Assembly: GCA_000437915.1 (NCBI GenBank)
Contig: FR900986.1
Coordinates: 14,981-38,354, forward strand
DNA: 23,374 bases
Reading direction: 5' to 3'
DNA from: Subdoligranulum sp. CAG:314
GTDB lineage: Bacteria > Bacillota > Clostridia > Christensenellales > CAG-314
How positions within the stretch are numbered: position 1 is the stretch's first letter; each line of letters begins with the position of its first letter. Positions 1 to 7,672 of this stretch are shown one piece after another. A program made the translations under genes and the position numbers. Below the pieces are notes generated by a model. It was not told the origin of the DNA. It saw only the letters and a program-made list of their open reading frames with translations, and searched no databases.

Positions 1-939
1 GCCGCCTTGCGTCGTGTAAAGTACGCAGTTGGCTTCTCCTTTGCAAATCTTTTCAAATCCGACAACGAAATCCTCGCCCGCATTGAACACAACTCTGTGA
101 ATCGGTTCGAATTTGAGCCCTTCGTCGTGGAGATTCATGACCTCCACAAGCGCGTATCTTGCGGGATGGTTTTTCCTTTCGCGGGGAGAAAGCGTCTTTT
201 TCAGATTGTCCCAACACGCCTTTGCCGTAGCAAGCGAGTGATTGCCGTCGCCGACGGCAAACTGCATGGCTTCCTTTGCGGAGCCGTAAAGTCTTTTGAG
301 ATAGCCGCGACTTTTGAGTCTGTCAAGCGCTTTTACAACGGGCTTTGTGTCGTCTATGCGGTATCCCGTCACGTGCCCGCCCGACATATTCAGTTCAAAA
401 TCATACAGCTTGGGGTAGCTTTCGCGGTTTGCGTAAAGGTTTTCTATTATATGCTGCTCTCTGTCGTCGATTAAAAGCATTATGTGAGGTAGCTCTACGG
501 GAGCGTTTTCCCTGATTTTTACTCTCGGAGGTATGCGCTCGACGACGGTGCCCTCGGTCGCGCGTATCAACGCCTTGTCCTCTCTCTTGAAGCTGTAAGC
601 CTCCAAGTCCACGGCAAGCACAAGCCCGAGACGACGTTCGGCGTATTCCGTGCTGCGCTCTACAAGCACCATGCACTGCCCGACGTCGCAAAGCACTCCG
701 TTGTCGAGATATTCGCGCATCATCTTGTTGATTCTCTCGATAACGGGAGCGTTGTCCTTGGAGAGATACGCCTCGGGAAAAACTATTCTCAGCGTGCTTG
801 GCTCCTGCCCTACAAGCTTGTCCAGCTTGTCCCAATATTCGGGCTGGCTTGTAAACTGGTCGCAGGCGACAACAGCCCACTTCCGCATATCCGTGCCCTC
901 CTTGGGCATGAGCAAATCAGGCGCTTTAACTATACTCAT
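1..939 (-). CDS. DUF1015 family protein (C-terminus cut by window edge)
   Basis: The reading frame is open from the ATG at 939 to the left edge, giving 313 residues without a stop. The N-terminus reads MSIVKAPDLLMPKEGTDMRK followed by WAVVACDQFTSQPEYW, which I recognise as the conserved start of DUF1015 proteins. Further family-like segments are LPHIMLLIDDREQHIIENLY, MSGGHVTGYRI and AVGDGNHSLATAKACW. A good ribosome site (AAGGAG, about 9 bases before the ATG) supports the start. Family members are usually somewhat above 400 residues, so roughly the last quarter lies outside the window. The biochemical role is not settled in my knowledge. DUF1015 genes in Clostridia often sit beside serine-biosynthesis genes, so the sequence left of the window would be informative. 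It lies 47 bases downstream of the CdaR-like mini-gene and is probably co-transcribed with cdaA. The stretch is rich in long overlapping frames, which I consider shadows. Confidence 0.85.
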   Translation of the reverse strand, partial: MSIVKAPDLLMPKEGTDMRKWAVVACDQFTSQPEYWDKLDKLVGQEPSTLRIVFPEAYLSKDNAPVIERINKMMREYLDNGVLCDVGQCMVLVERSTEYAERRLGLVLAVDLEAYSFKREDKALIRATEGTVVERIPPRVKIRENAPVELPHIMLLIDDREQHIIENLYANRESYPKLYDFELNMSGGHVTGYRIDDTKPVVKALDRLKSRGYLKRLYGSAKEAMQFAVGDGNHSLATAKACWDNLKKTLSPRERKNHPARYALVEVMNLHDEGLKFEPIHRVVFNAGEDFVVGFEKICKGEANCVLYTTQGG

Positions 940-986
940 CTTAATTTTCTCCTTGTGAAAATCTTGTTTTTATCTTTTTCGGCGTT

Positions 987-1139
987 TCAAAACAGATAAC
1001 CTATGACAAGCCACAGTCCCACGGACACGACAAGGGCAAGAACCTTTACAAACGCATTGTCAACGAAAATGCGTTTTAAAATCCTGACGACTTTGGTTTT
1101 TGCATCGGTACCGTTTTTTTCTTTTTTGTTATTCCGCAT
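987..1139 (-). CDS. 50-residue membrane protein resembling only the anchor of CdaR/YbbR
   Basis: This small gene encodes 50 residues. A basic, hydrophilic N-terminus (residues 1-24, starting MRNNKKEKNG) precedes one membrane helix reading NAFVKVLALVVSVGLWLVIG at residues 28-47, then a stop. The pattern N-x3-K-V-L-A-L-x4-GLW is the typical N-terminal anchor of YbbR-domain proteins (CdaR), which regulate the diadenylate cyclase CdaA at the membrane and are normally encoded directly after it. Here the gene follows cdaA with an 11-base overlap, which is the expected position. No YbbR domains follow: the next gene is DUF1015. The reading frame, the overlap and the position make it a believable gene, but it could also be the residue of a truncated cdaR. 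A single-helix regulator that still contacts CdaA in the membrane is an inference. Confidence 0.7.
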   Translation of the reverse strand: MRNNKKEKNGTDAKTKVVRILKRIFVDNAFVKVLALVVSVGLWLVIGYLF

Positions 1140-1983
1140 GTCCGTCAACCCCCCAGAAAGTGTCGCGCGACGAAGGCAGCTCCATGTTGTAAGCGTATTG
1201 CAGCGCCTTTGTCAGGTTTTGTCCGTCGAGATATCTTTTGATTTGCCTGTCGTAAACAGCTGTTATTATACCCGTCTCCTCCGAAACGACAATCGCCGTC
1301 ACCGTAGGATTAAGCTCCGTTATGCCGAGCGCCGCCCTGTGCCGCGTACCAAGCTCTTTTGCAAGCGTCTGCTCCTGACTCAGAGGCAGATAACAGCCCG
1401 CGGCAATGATTTTGTTGCCCTTGACGATAACCGCGCCGTCGTGCAGCGGAGATTTGGGAAAGAAAATGGTTTCCAAAAGCTCGCTCGAAATAACGGCGTT
1501 TATCATTGTTCCGCTTTCGAGGACGGAGTCCGAAATGCTTTCGCGCACAACCACGATAAGCGCGCCCACGTCCGCCTTTGACATATTTTGACAAGCCTTT
1601 ACTATGTTGGCGATGTTGGCGTCCACCTCCTCCTCGCTCAGGTCATAGCCCTCGCCCGACATACTGAACGTATGCAGCAGACTCTTCCACGAGCGCTTGA
1701 ATACGTCGCGTTTGAGTTCGGCGTTGAACAGAAGGATTGTGCCGAAGGTGTAAAGAATCAGCAGAAGCAGGAGCAGAATGACGTTGAAGCTGCCAAGATC
1801 CGCAAAGGTGACGGCAAACACAATCAGCCCCATTGCCGCAAGAACATAGGTATAGAACAGCGAGTTGTGCCGTGCGGAATACAAAAACACGAACAAAACC
1901 ACCGATGCGATTATTACCAATTCCAATACGTCCGACCAGCCGAAGCCGTTAAACGCCTGCTTGATATATTCCCAGAATGTCAT
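1129..1983 (-). CDS. cdaA: Diadenylate cyclase CdaA, membrane-bound c-di-AMP synthase
   Basis: CdaA condenses two ATP molecules into cyclic di-AMP, the second messenger that controls potassium and osmolyte balance and cell-wall homeostasis in Firmicutes. The 284-residue protein has three N-terminal membrane helices (about residues 19-36, 42-61 and 65-86), a short linker, then a DAC domain (about 110-265). The DAC signature residues are present: DGA at 182-184 (in PLHDGAVIV) and RHRAA at 214-218 (in LGTRHRAALGI). Length and topology match the CdaA (YbbP/DacA) class rather than DisA or CdaS. The start is supported by a GGGAG site 8 bases upstream of the ATG. A sigma-A-type promoter lies at 2020-2049. 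It is first in a likely operon with the CdaR-like mini-protein and DUF1015. The commonly linked glmM is not seen in this window. Confidence 0.95.
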   Translation of the reverse strand: MTFWEYIKQAFNGFGWSDVLELVIIASVVLFVFLYSARHNSLFYTYVLAAMGLIVFAVTFADLGSFNVILLLLLLILYTFGTILLFNAELKRDVFKRSWKSLLHTFSMSGEGYDLSEEEVDANIANIVKACQNMSKADVGALIVVVRESISDSVLESGTMINAVISSELLETIFFPKSPLHDGAVIVKGNKIIAAGCYLPLSQEQTLAKELGTRHRAALGITELNPTVTAIVVSEETGIITAVYDRQIKRYLDGQNLTKALQYAYNMELPSSRDTFWGVDGHAE

Positions 1984-2019
1984 CTGTCGCTCCCGAAGGT
2001 AAATTTATTTTGCCCTTTA

Positions 2020-2049
2020 ATAATACAACAAATCCCTTTGAAAAGGCAA
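2020..2049 (-). promoter_or_regulatory. Sigma-A-type promoter of cdaA
   Basis: Read on the minus strand, -35 TTGCCT (2044-2049) is followed after 18 bases by -10 TATTAT (2020-2025). It lies about 37 bases upstream of the cdaA start and just downstream of the hydrogenase operon terminator, which is where an independent promoter is needed. The assignment is by consensus only. Confidence 0.65.
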
Positions 2050-2104
2050 ACGCTTTTAAAGTCTTTGACGGAATTTCGACGAAAAAAGTAAACGCAAACA
2101 GAAA

Positions 2105-2132
2105 AGTAACGCCGAAAAATTTCGGCGTTACT
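2105..2132 (-). terminator. Intrinsic terminator of the hydrogenase operon
   Basis: A 13-bp perfect inverted repeat (left arm AGTAACGCCGAAA, right arm TTTCGGCGTTACT) lies 20 bases after the hydA stop. On the minus strand the stem is followed by a T-rich run (TTTCTGTTT). It separates the hydrogenase operon from cdaA. Confidence 0.85.
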
Positions 2133-2152
2133 CAAAAATCTGTTTAAATCGT

Positions 2153-3904
2153 TCAGTCTATGCGCTTTTTGCTTCTGTCCACGTAGTGGGTGTGCAGCAG
2201 CTCGTGGGCAAGGTGACCGTTGGGTTCTCCCAAAAAGTCCGCGTAAAGCTCCTTGACCTCGGGATTGTCGTGGCTCTTTCTGAGCGGCGCTTTTTTGTCG
2301 GCGTTGTAAAGCGCTTTGGCTCTTTCCGCTTTGAGGTCTATGTTGTTTCTCACCTCTGCGGGCTGTATGGGCTGTCCGCCGCCCGTCACGCAACCGCCGG
2401 GACAGCACATGATTTCTATAAACGCCACGTCGTTGAGTTTGCCCGCTTTGAGCTGCTCCATAACGGTGTGGGCGTTTTCCACGCCGTGAGCGACGACAAC
2501 CTTCACGGGCTTTCCGCCAAGCTCTACGGTGGCTTTCTTGACTCCCTTCACGCCTCTGACCGATTTGAAATCGAGATTGTCAAGCTCTTTGCCGTCGAGT
2601 ATTTCCTTGACGGTTCTCAATGCCGCCTCCATGACGCCGCCCGTCGCGCCGAACAGCAGACCTGCGGACGTGCCGCTGAACGTGTCGAACTGCTCGTCGG
2701 GCAAGGCTCTGAAATCTATGCCCGCGCGGCGGATAAAGCGAGCCGCTTCTCTCGTGGTAAGCACGAAATCGACGTCCTTGCCCTCTTCCACGGCGTTGAT
2801 GTGGGGACGGTTAATCTCAACCTTCTTGGCTACGCAGGGCATAATCGAGACAACGACGATGTCCTTGGGGTCGAGATTGTGCTTTTTGGCGTAATAGCTC
2901 TTGATAAGCGCTCCGTGAATCTGCTGAGGACTCTTTGTCGTAGACAGATGAGGCAGAAGCTCGGGATAATACTGTTCGATATAATTTATCCATCCGGGCG
3001 AGCAGCTTGTAATCATGGGAAGAACGCCGTTGTTCTTTATGCGATTCAAAAGCTCGGTGCCCTCCTCCATAATGGTAACGTCCGCGGCAAAATCCACGTC
3101 CATGACCTTTTCAAAGCCGAGCATCTTCAAAGCGGCGACCATTTTGCCCTCGGTGTTGGTGCCGATCGGATAACCGAATTCCTCTCCGATAGCAGCGCGC
3201 ACCGCCGGTGCGGTCATTGCGAAAACATGCTTGGATTTGTCGTTCATGACCGCCATAACGTCGTCGATGTTGTCCCTTTCTCTCAGCGCGCCGGTAGGAC
3301 AGACTGTAATACACTGACCGCAAGCCACGCATTTGACGTCGTTGAGCGACAGGTCGAACTCGCTGCCGATATTGGTGTTGAAACCGCGGTCGTTGGGACC
3401 TATTACGTGCACATGCTGCAATTTGCTGCACGCCGCCACGCACCTGCGGCAGAGAATACACTTGCTGTTGTCTCTGACAAGATAAGGCGTGACGTCCTCC
3501 TCAAAGGACTGTTTGACTCCCTTGTATCTGTTTTCGTCGCAGCCGAGCTCGTGAGACAGCTTTTGCAGCTCGCAGTTGTTGCTTCTCACGCAGCTGTTGC
3601 AGCTGTTGTTGTGGTTGGAAAGCAAAAGCTCGACGGTTGTCTTGCGGGACTCCAAAACACGCTTGGTGTTTGTCTTTATTTCCATGCCGTCGCGGTCTAT
3701 GGGATAAACGCAGGAGGCGACAAGGTTGCGCGCGCCGACGACTTCCACCACGCAGACGCGGCAGGCGCCTATTTCGTTGATTTCTCTCAGGTAACAAAGC
3801 GTGGGAATTTTGATGCCCACCTGTCTGCACGCATCGAGTATGGTCGTATTTCTTTCCACGGAATATTCCTTTCCGTTGATTTTTACTCTAACTAAATCAG
3901 CCAT
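2153..3904 (-). CDS. hydA: [FeFe]-hydrogenase catalytic subunit HydA (NAD-linked, bifurcating type)
   Basis: This is the H2-activating subunit of a soluble HydABC/HndABCD-type complex, linking NADH (and probably ferredoxin) to proton reduction. The 583 residues contain in order: a [2Fe-2S] ferredoxin domain (about 1-80; C37, C48, C51, C65), a His/Cys [4Fe-4S] segment (H98, C102, C105, C111), a two-cluster ferredoxin domain (C149, C152, C155, C159; C192, C195, C198, C202), the H-cluster domain (about 225-515) and the small-subunit-like C-terminal tail (about 520-575, ending ...HELLHTHYVDRS). The H-cluster motifs are TSCSPGW (299-305), MPCVAKKVE (355-363) and EIMCCPGGCVTGGGQP (497-512). The first motif is usually TSCCPGW; here Ser302 replaces the second Cys, while an extra Cys500 precedes the third-motif ligand Cys501. 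The gene is last in its operon, starts 10 bases after hydB, and is followed by a terminator. Maturases HydEFG are not in this window. Confidence 0.95.
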   Translation of the reverse strand: MADLVRVKINGKEYSVERNTTILDACRQVGIKIPTLCYLREINEIGACRVCVVEVVGARNLVASCVYPIDRDGMEIKTNTKRVLESRKTTVELLLSNHNNSCNSCVRSNNCELQKLSHELGCDENRYKGVKQSFEEDVTPYLVRDNSKCILCRRCVAACSKLQHVHVIGPNDRGFNTNIGSEFDLSLNDVKCVACGQCITVCPTGALRERDNIDDVMAVMNDKSKHVFAMTAPAVRAAIGEEFGYPIGTNTEGKMVAALKMLGFEKVMDVDFAADVTIMEEGTELLNRIKNNGVLPMITSCSPGWINYIEQYYPELLPHLSTTKSPQQIHGALIKSYYAKKHNLDPKDIVVVSIMPCVAKKVEINRPHINAVEEGKDVDFVLTTREAARFIRRAGIDFRALPDEQFDTFSGTSAGLLFGATGGVMEAALRTVKEILDGKELDNLDFKSVRGVKGVKKATVELGGKPVKVVVAHGVENAHTVMEQLKAGKLNDVAFIEIMCCPGGCVTGGGQPIQPAEVRNNIDLKAERAKALYNADKKAPLRKSHDNPEVKELYADFLGEPNGHLAHELLHTHYVDRSKKRID

Positions 3905-3914
3905 GTTTCACCTC

Positions 3915-5702
3915 TTACTTCTTCGATATAGCTTTGAACTTGCAGTTCTGCATACATACGCCGCATTTTATGCACTTTGTCTGGTCGATTTCGTGAGGCT
4001 GCTTGACGGAGCCTGAAATCGCGTTGACGGGACAGTTGCGCGCGCACAGCGTGCAGCCGATACATTTTTCCTTGTCGATTTCAAAATGAAGCAGGTGCTT
4101 GCAGACGCCGGCGCTGCACTTCTTTTCGAGTATGTGCTCCTCGTATTCGTGACGGAAATATTTGAGAGTACTGAGCACGGGATTGGGAGCCGTCTGTCCG
4201 AGACCGCAAAGAGCGTTGTCCTTGATGTAGTAGCACAGCTTTTCCATCTCGTCGAGGTCGTCCATAGTCGCGGTGCCGTCGGTGACCTTTGTCAAAAGCT
4301 CGAGCAGGCGCTTGCAGCCTACGCGGCAGGGAGTGCACTTTCCGCAGGACTCGTCAACGGTAAATTCGAGGAAGAACTTGGCAATGTCGACCATGCAGTT
4401 GTCCTCGTCCATAACGATAAGTCCGCCGCTGCCCATCATGGAGCCTATGGCAATCAGATTGTCGTAATCTATGGGGACGTCGAGGTGCTCGGCAGGTATG
4501 CAGCCGCCGCTCGGACCGCCCGTCTGAGCCGCCTTGAATTTTTTGCCGTTGGGTATGCCGCCGCCGATATCGTATACGACCTCGCGCAGCGTCGTGCCCA
4601 TAGGCACCTCCACAAGACCGGTGTTGATGATTTTGCCGCCCACGGCGAAAACCTTGGTGCCCTTGCTCTTTTCCGTACCCATGCTTGCAAACCAATCCGC
4701 GCCGTTGAGTATGATTCTAGGCACGTTGGCATAGGTTTCGACGTTGTTGAGTATCGTGGGCTTTGCGAAAAGACCTTTTACCGCAGGGAACGGAGGTCTG
4801 GGACGGGGCTCGCCGCGCTTGCCCTCTATGCTGGTCATAAGCGCCGTTTCCTCGCCGCACACAAACGCGCCCGCGCCGAGACGTATGTCAAGGTCAAAGG
4901 AGAAATCCGTGCCGAAAATGTTTTTGCCGAGAAGTCCGTAGGCTCTTGCCTGCTCGATTGCCTTTCTCAGACGCTGAACGGCTATCGGATACTCCGCCCT
5001 TATGTAAACGTAGCCCTGATTGCTACCTATGGCGTAAGCGGCTATCGCCATTGCCTCGATGACAACGTGCGGGTCGCCTTCTAGCACCGACCTGTCCATA
5101 AACGCGCCGGGGTCGCCCTCGTCGGCGTTGCAGCAGACGTATTTGACGTCGTTTTTAGACGCTTTGGCAAACTTCCATTTTGTTCCCGTAGGGAAGCCGG
5201 CGCCGCCTCTGCCTCTCAAACCGGAGTCGGAGATGATTTTTATTACGTCGTCGGGCGTCATGGTGGTAAGAACCTTCGCCAACGCCTGATAGCCGTCGTG
5301 ACCTATGTATTCGTCAATGTTTTCGGGGTCGATTACGCCGCAGTTGCGCAGCGCTACTCTGACCTGTTTCTGCATGAATTCCGTCTGGGAAAGGGACATA
5401 ACTCTTTCGTGAGTGTCGCCCTCTACGTGCAGCAGTCTTGTAACTATTCTGCCCTTTATTATGTGTTCGGAAATGATTTCTTTGACGTCGTCTACGGTAA
5501 CGTGGTTGTAGCAGGCGCCCTCGGGATATACGACCATAATGGGTCCGTTGGCGCAGAGACCGAAACAGCCCGTCATAACGACCTTGACTTCGTTTTCCAG
5601 ACCTTGCGCTCTGAGTTCGGAGTTCAAGGCGTCTATTATGTCGTGCGACTTGTTGGAGGTGCAGCCGGTGCCTCCGCAGACCAAAATGTGACTTCTTATC
5701 AT
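3915..5702 (-). CDS. hydB: Hydrogenase diaphorase subunit HydB (NuoF-like, FMN/NAD(H)-binding)
   Basis: HydB takes electrons from NADH through FMN and passes them to the iron-sulfur relay; in the bifurcating complexes it is the proposed branching point. The 595-residue protein has an N-terminal thioredoxin-like [2Fe-2S] domain (C9, C14, C46, C50), the NuoF core with the glycine-rich NADH/FMN segments GLRGRGGAGFPTGTKW (161-176) and GAGAFVCGEETALMTSIEG (276-294), a [4Fe-4S] site (C453, C456, C459, C499), and a C-terminal two-cluster ferredoxin domain (C547, C550, C553, C557; C577, C580, C583, C587). C529 and C534 with a nearby His (KKCSAGVCKHL) resemble the zinc-type site of HydB proteins. The N- and C-terminal iron-sulfur extensions distinguish it from respiratory NuoF. 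It sits 15 bases after the small [2Fe-2S] protein and 10 bases before hydA. The ATG at 5702 aligns with the usual family start (HILVCGGTGC). Confidence 0.95.
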   Translation of the reverse strand: MIRSHILVCGGTGCTSNKSHDIIDALNSELRAQGLENEVKVVMTGCFGLCANGPIMVVYPEGACYNHVTVDDVKEIISEHIIKGRIVTRLLHVEGDTHERVMSLSQTEFMQKQVRVALRNCGVIDPENIDEYIGHDGYQALAKVLTTMTPDDVIKIISDSGLRGRGGAGFPTGTKWKFAKASKNDVKYVCCNADEGDPGAFMDRSVLEGDPHVVIEAMAIAAYAIGSNQGYVYIRAEYPIAVQRLRKAIEQARAYGLLGKNIFGTDFSFDLDIRLGAGAFVCGEETALMTSIEGKRGEPRPRPPFPAVKGLFAKPTILNNVETYANVPRIILNGADWFASMGTEKSKGTKVFAVGGKIINTGLVEVPMGTTLREVVYDIGGGIPNGKKFKAAQTGGPSGGCIPAEHLDVPIDYDNLIAIGSMMGSGGLIVMDEDNCMVDIAKFFLEFTVDESCGKCTPCRVGCKRLLELLTKVTDGTATMDDLDEMEKLCYYIKDNALCGLGQTAPNPVLSTLKYFRHEYEEHILEKKCSAGVCKHLLHFEIDKEKCIGCTLCARNCPVNAISGSVKQPHEIDQTKCIKCGVCMQNCKFKAISKK

Positions 5703-5717
5703 GTTTGTGATTCTCCC

Positions 5718-6086
5718 TTATTTCTCATCTACTGTAAATTCTTTTACAGGCTGATTGTTGACAATATGCTCGGCGACTATTCTCGACACCTTTTCGGGCG
5801 TGACCTTGACGTAAGTCACCTTTTCCTGTCCCGGTACGAACACTTCTACAATCGGTTCCAGCTTGCACATGCCTATGCAGCCCGTTTGGCTCACAACGAC
5901 GTGCTTTAAATTGCGTTTGGAAACCTCTTCGAGAAACGCGCTCATAACCGGCTTGGCGCCGGCGGCTATACCGCAGGTAGCCATGCCCACCACCACGCGC
6001 GTGGAATTTTCCGTCGCGGCGTCTCTGTTGAGCGTCTGTTTTTGCATTCTCTCTCTGATTGCGTTGAGTTCTTGTAACGACTTCAT
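5718..6086 (-). CDS. Small thioredoxin-fold [2Fe-2S] protein of the hydrogenase complex (HndB/HydD-like)
   Basis: The 122-residue protein resembles the C-terminal [2Fe-2S] half of NuoE and matches the small subunit encoded beside HydB in several NAD-linked hydrogenases (HndB of Desulfovibrio, HydD of Acetobacterium, as I recall them). Residues 1-28 are helical and polar. The domain starts at RVVVGMATCGIAAGAKP (C38), and the second cysteine pair is in QTGCIGMCKLEPIVEV (C70, C74). Only these three cysteines exist, so one of the four ligands of a standard thioredoxin-like [2Fe-2S] cluster is not apparent; my impression is that GTCGIAAGA-type sequences are normal in this subgroup. The start overlaps the preceding ATPase gene by 4 bases (ATGA) and the stop lies 15 bases before hydB, so translation is probably coupled. 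It is likely an electron-transfer or assembly subunit. Confidence 0.85.
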   Translation of the reverse strand: MKSLQELNAIRERMQKQTLNRDAATENSTRVVVGMATCGIAAGAKPVMSAFLEEVSKRNLKHVVVSQTGCIGMCKLEPIVEVFVPGQEKVTYVKVTPEKVSRIVAEHIVNNQPVKEFTVDEK

Positions 6087-6640
6087 AAGATTTCATTTCC
6101 TCCGTTGGTTGAATTTATGCCTTGTTTTATATAGTCCTCCAAAAACGCAGCCACCTCCGGAGCGGAGAGAGGCACGTCTTGGAGTATTTTTTTTGCCTGT
6201 TCCGTATCGAACACAAACTCTCTGTCGTCAACCCGATAGACAAGAATATATCTGACCGAGTCGTTTGCGTTCAACAACGTCGTCACTGTTCCCGCAAGGT
6301 CTCCGAGGGGCATGCGGTCTATGTGGCTCGTTCTGAACCAAGCCGCAACCTCCGTCCCCTTTCCTTCGCGGCTTTCGATGCTTAAATCGCCGCCCGCTTC
6401 CAGCGCGCTCTGACGAAACAGCGGCAGCCCCAGCCCCACTCTGCGCGTGGTGCGCGTCGTGGTAAAAGGGTCAAGCACGCGACTGACAAACTCTTGACTC
6501 ATACCGCAGCCGTTGTCCTTGATTGAAACAGTAAGTCTGTCCGCCGCGGTGTCGAAAAAGACGAGTATATTTATTTCCGTCGCGTTTGCCCTAAGCGAAT
6601 TTTGCGCCACATCGAGTATATTAAGCGAAATTTCTTTCAT
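6083..6640 (-). CDS. GHKL/histidine-kinase-type ATPase domain protein of the hydrogenase operon (HydE-like)
   Basis: The 185-residue protein consists of a HATPase_c fold with no recognisable kinase dimerisation/phosphoacceptor domain. ATP-binding boxes are clear: the N box DVAQNSLRANA (N14), the G1 box KDNGCGM (41-47) and the G2 box VGLGLPLF (68-75), followed by GKGTEVAAWF (94-103), the strand that closes the fold. Residues 105-185 form a short family-specific tail. A stand-alone ATPase of this kind accompanies hydA-hydB in many Clostridia (hydE of Acetobacterium, as I recall), but I know of no established activity. Without a phosphoacceptor His it may act as a switch protein or as a Ser/Thr-directed kinase like SpoIIAB/RsbW. 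It overlaps its neighbours on both sides by 4 bases, which argues for stoichiometric production with the PHP protein and the small [2Fe-2S] subunit. Confidence 0.85.
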   Translation of the reverse strand: MKEISLNILDVAQNSLRANATEINILVFFDTAADRLTVSIKDNGCGMSQEFVSRVLDPFTTTRTTRRVGLGLPLFRQSALEAGGDLSIESREGKGTEVAAWFRTSHIDRMPLGDLAGTVTTLLNANDSVRYILVYRVDDREFVFDTEQAKKILQDVPLSAPEVAAFLEDYIKQGINSTNGGNEIL

Positions 6641-7347
6641 AAGACGGGATTTTTCAGTCTTTCAAACAGCCCTTCGATATCGTTTCGTTCAAGCTCCAGA
6701 TAAAAATCCGAAGCGCACATATCTTCTAGACAATGAGCGTCGCTGCTCTCCAAAAGAAGATATTTTCGGGACAGCCCGAGCCTGAGTTCTTCGGGACAGG
6801 CGCGCGATATTTCCAGACAGCCCGTTTTAAGGTCGTCCGGCACGCACCCGAGAACGCTCAAAAGGCTTGCGCTCTGCTTGTCTACGTGCGCGGGCACGAT
6901 TATGCCGTCAAGCTCCTCCGTCCTCGCCTCCAATGCGTAAAGGTCGAGGTGGCAGGCGAGATTTAAAAGGTCGGGCACGACGAATTTCAGGTTGTCGCCG
7001 CCGTCTGTGACGCACTGCGGGTGATAAAACCTCTCGTCTACGGGATAAGCGGGCAGGTTTGCCGCGATTTCGTCCGACAGAGCCTTCGCCGACAGAAAAT
7101 CCCTGAACAGGCAAAGGACGTGGATTTCTTCCGCCGTCGTAACCTCCATTGCGGGAACCGCCACTATTCCCTCTTTCAGACACAGTTCGTTTACGGCGGG
7201 AAAATTGAGGCATGAATTGTGGTCGGCAACCCCCAAAAACTTTGTTCCCAAAAGCTTGCTCATGTTGACGATGTTTGTCACCGTGTTGTCGCGCGAGCAG
7301 CAGGCGCTTAAAACCGAGTGCACGTGCAAATCTACTCTTACGCGCAT
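6637..7347 (-). CDS. PHP-domain protein (putative metal-dependent phosphoesterase)
   Basis: The 236 residues form a single PHP domain. Visible metal-site motifs are HVHS with H8 and H10 (in RVDLHVHS), ADHN (41-44), the acidic E68 in PAMEVTT, H76 in EIHVLCLF, H154 in IIVPAHVDK, and D203-H205 near the end (ESSDAHCL). PHP domains typically bind two or three metal ions and hydrolyse phosphate esters; the substrate here is unknown. The family is found as a stand-alone gene in hydrogenase operons of Clostridia next to DRTGG and ATPase genes. The start lies one base after the stop of the DRTGG gene and the end overlaps the ATPase gene by 4 bases. A role in turning over a phosphorylated protein or nucleotide made by the neighbouring GHKL ATPases is an inference. 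Confidence 0.85.
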   Translation of the reverse strand: MRVRVDLHVHSVLSACCSRDNTVTNIVNMSKLLGTKFLGVADHNSCLNFPAVNELCLKEGIVAVPAMEVTTAEEIHVLCLFRDFLSAKALSDEIAANLPAYPVDERFYHPQCVTDGGDNLKFVVPDLLNLACHLDLYALEARTEELDGIIVPAHVDKQSASLLSVLGCVPDDLKTGCLEISRACPEELRLGLSRKYLLLESSDAHCLEDMCASDFYLELERNDIEGLFERLKNPVL

Positions 7348-7348
7348 A

Positions 7349-7672
7349 TCACAAATGCGTCGCCAAAGCCAACGCCGTTCCGTAAAGGGGCTTATCCGAG
7401 CCGAGCAGCCAGATTTTCTCCGCCTCCGCCTTTTTCAGCAGCGCCCCGTCGGGGACAACCCCCTCGCAAAGCACCACGCACGCAACGTCCGCGAGTTTGG
7501 CTACGGCGCTCACGTTGAGATTGCTCATAATGGTGAGCCACACGTCGTCCGCCTCCGCGCGTCCCATAACCCAGCTCAAAAGGTCTCCTATGTATACTCC
7601 GCCGGCGTCTCTGTCCTCTCCCGATGAGAAAACCTTAAAGCCGAGCGTTTTTGCCAGCTCTGAAACTTTCAT
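7349..7672 (-). CDS. Single-domain DRTGG protein (copy nearest to hydA)
   Basis: This 107-residue protein reads as one DRTGG domain. The region GEDRDAGGVYIGDLLSWVMG (18-37) contains the family core (DRDAGGVYIGDLLS), followed by DDVWLTIMSNLNVSAVA and ACVVLCEGVVPDGALLKKA. DRTGG domains occur between the CBS and catalytic domains of some pyrophosphatases and in phosphotransacetylase-like proteins; their ligand is not firmly known, though nucleotide or acyl-phosphate sensing is suspected. A strong ribosome site (GGGAGG, 4 bases before ATG) fixes the start, which lies inside the end of the upstream hydrogenase-like gene (38-base overlap). It is related to, but clearly diverged from, the second DRTGG protein of the operon. 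Its position between a sensor-like hydrogenase homologue and a PHP protein suggests a regulatory role. Confidence 0.8.
   Translation of the reverse strand: MKVSELAKTLGFKVFSSGEDRDAGGVYIGDLLSWVMGRAEADDVWLTIMSNLNVSAVAKLADVACVVLCEGVVPDGALLKKAEAEKIWLLGSDKPLYGTALALATHL

Noticed and set aside
2186..3895. 569-codon open frame on the plus strand opposite hydA
   Set aside because: It is exactly antisense to a gene with all hydrogenase motifs; the open frame follows from codon bias and its product shows no recognisable domain.
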